Assembly: GCA_022710245.1 (NCBI GenBank)
Contig: JAKLHH010000325.1
Location: forward strand, 1-7,804
Direction of reading: 5' to 3'
DNA length: 7,804 nucleotides
DNA from: Myxococcota bacterium
GTDB lineage: Bacteria; Myxococcota; Polyangia; GCA-2747355; JAKLHH01
Shown here: in pieces, positions 4,255 through 7,804 of the stretch
Layout of the letters: every line of letters begins with the position of its first letter
Position numbering within the stretch: position 1 is the stretch's first letter
Notes under the pieces: generated by a model
Database searches by the model: none
What the model saw: the letters and a program-made list of their open reading frames with translations, nothing else
What the model was told of the DNA's origin: nothing
Position numbers and translations under genes: made by a program

Positions 4255-5679
4255 TCAGTTGGTGTAGATGAAGACCGGCGCTGGAGAGAGGGAGAGGCTC
4301 CCGCTGCTGGAGAGCGGCGCTCCCGTGGTGCTGCTCACCTTGGTGACCGTCCTCGAGGTGAGGGTGGCGAGCGAGACCGAGAGCACCGGCAGGGTGGGCG
4401 CCACCGCCTGCGTCGTGCCGTCATGGGTCCAGGCGATGGTGCAGGTGCCGCTGGCGCCGGCGAACTCATAAACGCGCACTCCGGCCTGCGGCGAGCGATA
4501 CGTGGGAGCTCGCGACTTGCCGCTCATGCACGCCTGAAGCTCCTGGTGGGCCGCGACGGTGAGCGGCGGCATCCCGAAGCAGCTCTCCGCCGAGGTCAGC
4601 GGGCTGGTGGTGGAGCAGCCGGAGAACTGCTTGCCCTCGTACCACAGCACCATCTGGACGCCGGAGTTGAACGCCAGCACGTGGTGCTTCACCAGGTACT
4701 CCGCGTTCTCTTGCTGTCCCTGTCCACGAACGGTCGCGCCGAACTCGTCGAGGGTGCAGCCCGACTTCACGGAGCTGCACACCGGAGCCCCGCCCTCGGT
4801 GTAGATGATCTGCATCTTGGGGTTGGCCGACTTGGCGATCTCGCTCTTGATCACGGCCAGGTACTGCTCCTCCCACAGCTCGGGCGTGGGGTAGTTGTTC
4901 CAGGCATAGGGGTGCACCGCGAGCAGGTCGATCATGGCGGCGGCGGGAGACGCCAGCAGGGCCGCGAAGTCGCCGATGCTGCTGTTCGTGATGTTCGCGC
5001 TGGTCCCCGAGTAGCTGTTGTTCATCTGGAAGACCATCTGGTACGCGATCTTGATGTTGGGGGTCTTGGCGGCGGTCCTCGCGGCGACGACGGCAGCGAA
5101 TTGACTGGCGAGCGTGGTCAGGTTGGCGCTCGTGCAGCAGTGTCCCTTGATGTTCTCCTCCCAGCCGAATTGCCAGATCGGGAGCGTCGGATTGGTGGAG
5201 AAATAGGCTGTCATGGCGGTGGTGATGGACGACGGCGGCGCGTTCCAGTTGGGGCTGGTCCAGATCAAAGGGATCTCCGTGCCGCAGGAGGCGGAGCTGG
5301 CGTGGGACTTCAGGCTGCTCGGGCTGCCGCCCTGGTCCCACCAGTTCTGCTGATTCCCTCCCGGCGCGCAGCCGTGGACGAGCCCGAAGGGTGAGCCGGC
5401 GAGCGGCGGTGTCACTGGTCCCGAGCTGCCGTCCCACTTGCCGGTGACATCCACCTTGCCCTTGGCGTCGGCCTTGCCGCCGCCGGCGTCCGTCGTGCCC
5501 CGTGCATCCTCCAGCCGTCCCCCGGAGTCCGCGCTACCGCGACCATCTGGCGCGGCGCTGGCGTCCGCCATGCCGCCGGAGTCGAGGACGCTCCCGCCAC
5601 GATCCCTGCGGAGCGCTCCTTCGTCACAGGAGGCCAGCACGGCGAGGACGAGCGAGAGGCGGGTGACGCTTCTGTTCAC
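4255..5679 (-). CDS. Surface lipoprotein with a clan GH-A-like glycosidase domain
   Basis: The 474-residue product starts with a lipoprotein signal peptide (RSVTRLSLVLAVLASC, lipobox LASC, lipidated Cys18). Residues 20-95 are a low-complexity Gly/Asp/Ser/Ala tether with DAG, DAK and DVT steps, typical of surface lipoproteins in myxobacteria. Residues about 97-385 look like a TIM-barrel glycosidase of clan GH-A (GH39/GH5/GH79-like). They show LPIWQFGWEENIKG (167-179; acid/base candidate Glu174 or Glu175), LLAVHPYAW (252-260), IIYTEGGAP (291-299; nucleophile candidate Glu295) and VLWYEG (344-349). The final 80 residues form a beta-rich domain ending LSLSPAPVFI, like the C-terminal beta-sandwich of such enzymes. 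The Asn that normally precedes the acid/base Glu is replaced by Trp. The likely role is attack on a polysaccharide outside the cell; the substrate is unknown. The GTG start is chosen because GAGGAGG lies just 4 nt upstream and the signal peptide begins there, although the frame is open to 5739. Confidence 0.82.
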   Translation of the reverse strand: MNRSVTRLSLVLAVLASCDEGALRRDRGGSVLDSGGMADASAAPDGRGSADSGGRLEDARGTTDAGGGKADAKGKVDVTGKWDGSSGPVTPPLAGSPFGLVHGCAPGGNQQNWWDQGGSPSSLKSHASSASCGTEIPLIWTSPNWNAPPSSITTAMTAYFSTNPTLPIWQFGWEENIKGHCCTSANLTTLASQFAAVVAARTAAKTPNIKIAYQMVFQMNNSYSGTSANITNSSIGDFAALLASPAAAMIDLLAVHPYAWNNYPTPELWEEQYLAVIKSEIAKSANPKMQIIYTEGGAPVCSSVKSGCTLDEFGATVRGQGQQENAEYLVKHHVLAFNSGVQMVLWYEGKQFSGCSTTSPLTSAESCFGMPPLTVAAHQELQACMSGKSRAPTYRSPQAGVRVYEFAGASGTCTIAWTHDGTTQAVAPTLPVLSVSLATLTSRTVTKVSSTTGAPLSSSGSLSLSPAPVFIYTN

Positions 5680-5717
5680 GGATCCTCCTCGGCGGTGGTG
5701 GTCTCGGTCTGGCCTCT

Positions 5718-5730
5718 GCACACCGTGTGC
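5718..5730. promoter_or_regulatory. Perfect palindrome upstream of the glycosidase-like gene
   Basis: GCACAC-C-GTGTGC is a perfect 13 bp dyad lying 39-51 bp upstream of the GTG at 5679. On the minus strand it falls near where a promoter would be: TTGAAT (5737-5742) stands just upstream of it. It could be an operator for a dimeric regulator. No second copy is seen in the window and no adjacent regulator gene supports it. Confidence 0.28.
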
Positions 5731-5897
5731 CGCACGCATTCAAGTGGAGGTCGGGGGCGGCTGAGGCCTTGATCTGGGTGTTCGCCACCACAGCGCCATG
5801 GGCGGCACCTCCCCACCTCGCACGATCGGGCTCCCGCGTGGGGTCAACAGGTGGCTGGGCTTTCGAGGACGCCAGCCGCGAAGAGCTCGGGTGGAAG

Positions 5898-5933
5898 CGG
5901 CCGGCGCTGGCCCGCGCTGACGCGCCGCGGCCG
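5898..5933 (-). terminator. GC-rich hairpin after the IgGFc-domain gene
   Basis: Beginning 4 nt after the TGA stop (5937-5939), CGGCCG (5898-5903) pairs with CGGCCG (5928-5933), and GCGC (5904-5907) with GCGC (5922-5925), leaving a 2 nt bulge and a 14 nt loop. The position is right for a terminator, but no U-tract follows. If it works, the next gene on this strand needs its own promoter. Confidence 0.3.
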
Positions 5934-5936
5934 AGG

Positions 5937-7802
5937 TCAGTCGAGGAGGAGCCTGAGGTCGAGGCCGCCCGGGTACATGTACGAGGTGTACGAGCCGACG
6001 CCGTACACCGAGATCCCCGCCTCCACCGTCGACTCGATGGAGTGCGAGCCGCCGCTGATCTTCAGCTTGGCGATCTTGTAGCCGGAGCTGCCGAGCGTGG
6101 TGAAGCTGCTGGACGCCACCGGCGCGTCGTCGAGCCGCACCTCGGCGGCGAGCGGCGCGGTGATGTTGACGAAGTTCTGGTCATAGGTCTCCGGCGCGAG
6201 GAAGAGGTAGGACTTGCGGTACTGCTCGACGGGCACGGAGAGCGCCATCGAGGGGTCACCCGGGGGCGCCTCCTCGGTCTTCGCGCCGGCGTAGTTCTGC
6301 CCCACCATGTACTGCACCACCGCGAAGCGGCCGCTGCCGGTCACCTCGAAGTCCTGGTCCGTGGTGAACTCGATGTACTTCCCCTCCTCGAGGGTCGCCG
6401 GCGGCTGCACCGTGGCAGGCGAGAAGGTGACGGTGTTGCCGTTCTCGCCGGAGACGATGCGGTAGATCGAGGGGTCCTTCGAGGAGATGGTCTGCGAGGC
6501 GATGTAGTGCTTGCCCCAGGACTTGAGCGGGAAGAGCTGCTGCTCGAGGTGGTCGCAGGCCCACTTGTCGAAGGGGATGAACGAGCAGTTGTGGCCGGAG
6601 AAGACCGCCACGTCGTTGTCGGCGACGATGCGGGTGCCGGTGAGGTCGTTGTCCTTCAGGTCGCAGTAGGAGCCGCTCGCGTCGGTCGAGGTGGGCGTGC
6701 AGTCGGCCGGGAGCTGGGAGACGATCTGCAGCACGCCGTGCTTCTGCAGCTTGAACTCGGCGGTCTGGTCCTTGTGGTAGGCAGCCAGCCCGCCGGCCGC
6801 CCCTGCCTGGGTCTCGGTGGTGAAGTGCACGCGCACGGTGGTCGTGCCCTCCTTCACGGCGGTCACCGTGAGGAAGCCCGGCGAGATGATGTTCTGGGTG
6901 AAGAAGGGAGGCTGCAGGACCTTGAAGAACATGGTGGGGCGCGAGATGACGATGTACTCGCTGTTGAGCGCGTTCTCGGGGAGGAGCAGCGTGGCGTCGT
7001 TGGTGTACGAGTAGCACTTCCCGTCGGAGGGGTTCTTGTCGTAGCCGCCCTTGCAGTCGTGGCTCAGCACGTACTCGAGCGCGTTGAACTGGTAGGCGGT
7101 GATCGGCAGGCTGCTCACCAGGTGGTAGCCGCCGTCGTTCTCCTGCACCGAGGTCACCGGCGCGGTGGTGCTGCCCTTCAGGCTCATCACCCAGGGGAGC
7201 TTGATCGTCGCCGTGCTGTGCGGCGCCACCTCGGCGGTGGCCACCGACGCGTTCTTCGCGGTGGAGACGGTAATCTTGGCCGGCTTGGTCTGGTTGTTGG
7301 CGACCACCACCGCGAAGCTGAAGTCGCCGTCCACGTCGGTGTTCAGCGTGACCGTGGGCCAGTAGCTGCAGCCGATGTAGCTCCGCTTCTGCGCCGCCTG
7401 CGAGCAGGCGTCGATGCAGACCCCGTTGATGCAGCCCTCGGGCGGGCAGGTCTTCTGCAGCTCGCCGATCTTACCCTCCGCGTCGCAGGCGTGGATCTCG
7501 TCGCCGACGCAGGTGGGCTGGCCGGGCTCGCAGGCCGCGCAGCCGAGCAGGGTCTGGCTGCAGATCTGCGGCGGCTGGCAGGCGAGCTGCGGCTGCAGCG
7601 TGCCGTCCTTGCAGGCGAGGAGCTTGCCGCCGCTGCATTGCTTCTCCCCCTCCTTGCAGGGGCCAGCGCCGGACTCGTAGCCGGTGGGTCCCGAGTCGGC
7701 CGGGATGAAGTCCGAGTTGGCGCAGCCAGCGAGGGCGGGGGCGAGGGCGGCGAGGGCGGGGGCGGCGAGGGCGAGGGCGAGGGCGGAGGCGCGGACGCTC
7801 AT
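5937..7802 (-). CDS. Cys-rich lipoprotein with an IgGFc-binding-type domain
   Basis: The 621-residue product opens with a lipoprotein signal peptide whose core is almost pure Ala/Leu/Pro and whose lipobox is LAGC (lipidated Cys27). Residues 49-145 hold 14 cysteines with Gly/Pro/Lys spacing (for example CKEGEKQCSGGKLLAC), a disulfide-rich module. The rest (about 146-621) resembles the IgGFc-binding N-terminal domain family (Pfam IgGFc_binding). It has SSLPITAYQFN (230-240), ADNDVAVFSGHNC (394-406), CDHLEQQLFPLKSWGKHYI (416-434), GDPSMALSVPVEQYRKSYLFLAP (515-537) and GISVYGVGSYTSYMYPGGL (596-614). In animals that domain is found in mucin-like FCGBP; bacterial versions are common in myxobacteria-like genomes and have no proven ligand. 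An adhesive or matrix role at the outer membrane is a reasonable guess. The ATG at 7802 is chosen because the signal peptide starts there. Only 2 bp of upstream sequence are present, so its ribosome binding site and promoter cannot be judged, and a further upstream start cannot be ruled out. Confidence 0.87.
   Translation of the reverse strand: MSVRASALALALAAPALAALAPALAGCANSDFIPADSGPTGYESGAGPCKEGEKQCSGGKLLACKDGTLQPQLACQPPQICSQTLLGCAACEPGQPTCVGDEIHACDAEGKIGELQKTCPPEGCINGVCIDACSQAAQKRSYIGCSYWPTVTLNTDVDGDFSFAVVVANNQTKPAKITVSTAKNASVATAEVAPHSTATIKLPWVMSLKGSTTAPVTSVQENDGGYHLVSSLPITAYQFNALEYVLSHDCKGGYDKNPSDGKCYSYTNDATLLLPENALNSEYIVISRPTMFFKVLQPPFFTQNIISPGFLTVTAVKEGTTTVRVHFTTETQAGAAGGLAAYHKDQTAEFKLQKHGVLQIVSQLPADCTPTSTDASGSYCDLKDNDLTGTRIVADNDVAVFSGHNCSFIPFDKWACDHLEQQLFPLKSWGKHYIASQTISSKDPSIYRIVSGENGNTVTFSPATVQPPATLEEGKYIEFTTDQDFEVTGSGRFAVVQYMVGQNYAGAKTEEAPPGDPSMALSVPVEQYRKSYLFLAPETYDQNFVNITAPLAAEVRLDDAPVASSSFTTLGSSGYKIAKLKISGGSHSIESTVEAGISVYGVGSYTSYMYPGGLDLRLLLD
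7729..7790. repeat. Simple GCGAGG/GCGGGG repeat inside a signal peptide
   Basis: The signal-peptide core is encoded by an impure hexanucleotide repeat, with three perfect GCGAGG copies (7765-7782) and several near copies at 7729-7764. On the minus strand it reads as GCC CTC (Ala-Leu) steps with some GCC CCC (Ala-Pro). Gain or loss of a 6 bp unit keeps the frame and only changes the length of the hydrophobic core. Confidence 0.75.
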
Positions 7803-7804
7803 GA

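Noticed and set aside
4252..5394. Plus-strand open frame of 380 codons
   Set aside because: It is antisense to the glycosidase-like lipoprotein, with low-complexity Gly/Arg/His text and no recognisable domain.
5740..5897. Small gene in the gap between the two lipoprotein genes
   Set aside because: Short open frames exist, but none has a ribosome binding site, a signal peptide or protein-like composition.
6256..7017. Minus-strand open frame of 253 codons in another frame of the IgGFc-domain gene
   Set aside because: It is a His/Arg-rich out-of-frame shadow inside a well supported gene.

Overview
The window is very GC-rich, with G/C-biased third codon positions in every convincing gene. Several products are exported proteins of unusual build: a Cys-rich lipoprotein with an IgGFc-binding-type domain, a lipoprotein with an Asp/Gly-rich tether and a glycosidase-like barrel, and two small secreted proteins. 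This mix fits a myxobacterium-like bacterium (Myxococcota, perhaps Polyangia). That assignment is inferred from style and gene content, not from a marker gene.

Layout. 1-131: a degenerate 16-19 bp tandem array that runs into the 3' end of the first gene. 118-594 (-): a small secreted protein of unknown function. 685-1500 (-): a stand-alone CheR-type methyltransferase. 1501-2320: an 820 bp stretch with no convincing gene but several repeat structures. These are three 49 bp palindromic repeats (1637-1787), a small hairpin (1831-1845), a 257 bp MITE-like element (1873-2129) with imperfect terminal inverted repeats and a 9/10-matching 10 bp flanking duplication, and a possible gene remnant (about 2152-2223). 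2321-3001 (+): a second secreted protein of unknown function. 3027-4199 (+): a radical SAM protein of the spore photoproduct lyase-like (SPL/COG1533) family, with a GTG start that looks leaderless. 4202-4250: a hairpin-rich convergent intergenic region. 4255-5679 (-): a glycosidase-like lipoprotein. 5937-7802 (-): a Cys-rich IgGFc-binding-domain lipoprotein whose upstream region lies outside the window.

How the genes relate. The two minus-strand lipoproteins on the right are both predicted to sit on the cell envelope and could contribute to adhesion and polysaccharide handling, but the 257 bp between them argues against a tight operon. The CheR-like protein has no chemotaxis partner here. The SPL-like protein lies 25 bp after the secreted protein gene but seems to have its own promoter. 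I see no phage, CRISPR, secretion-system or biosynthetic cluster. The most notable material is the repeat cluster at 1637-2139 and the tandem array that overlaps a stop codon at the left edge. I found no complete new system.
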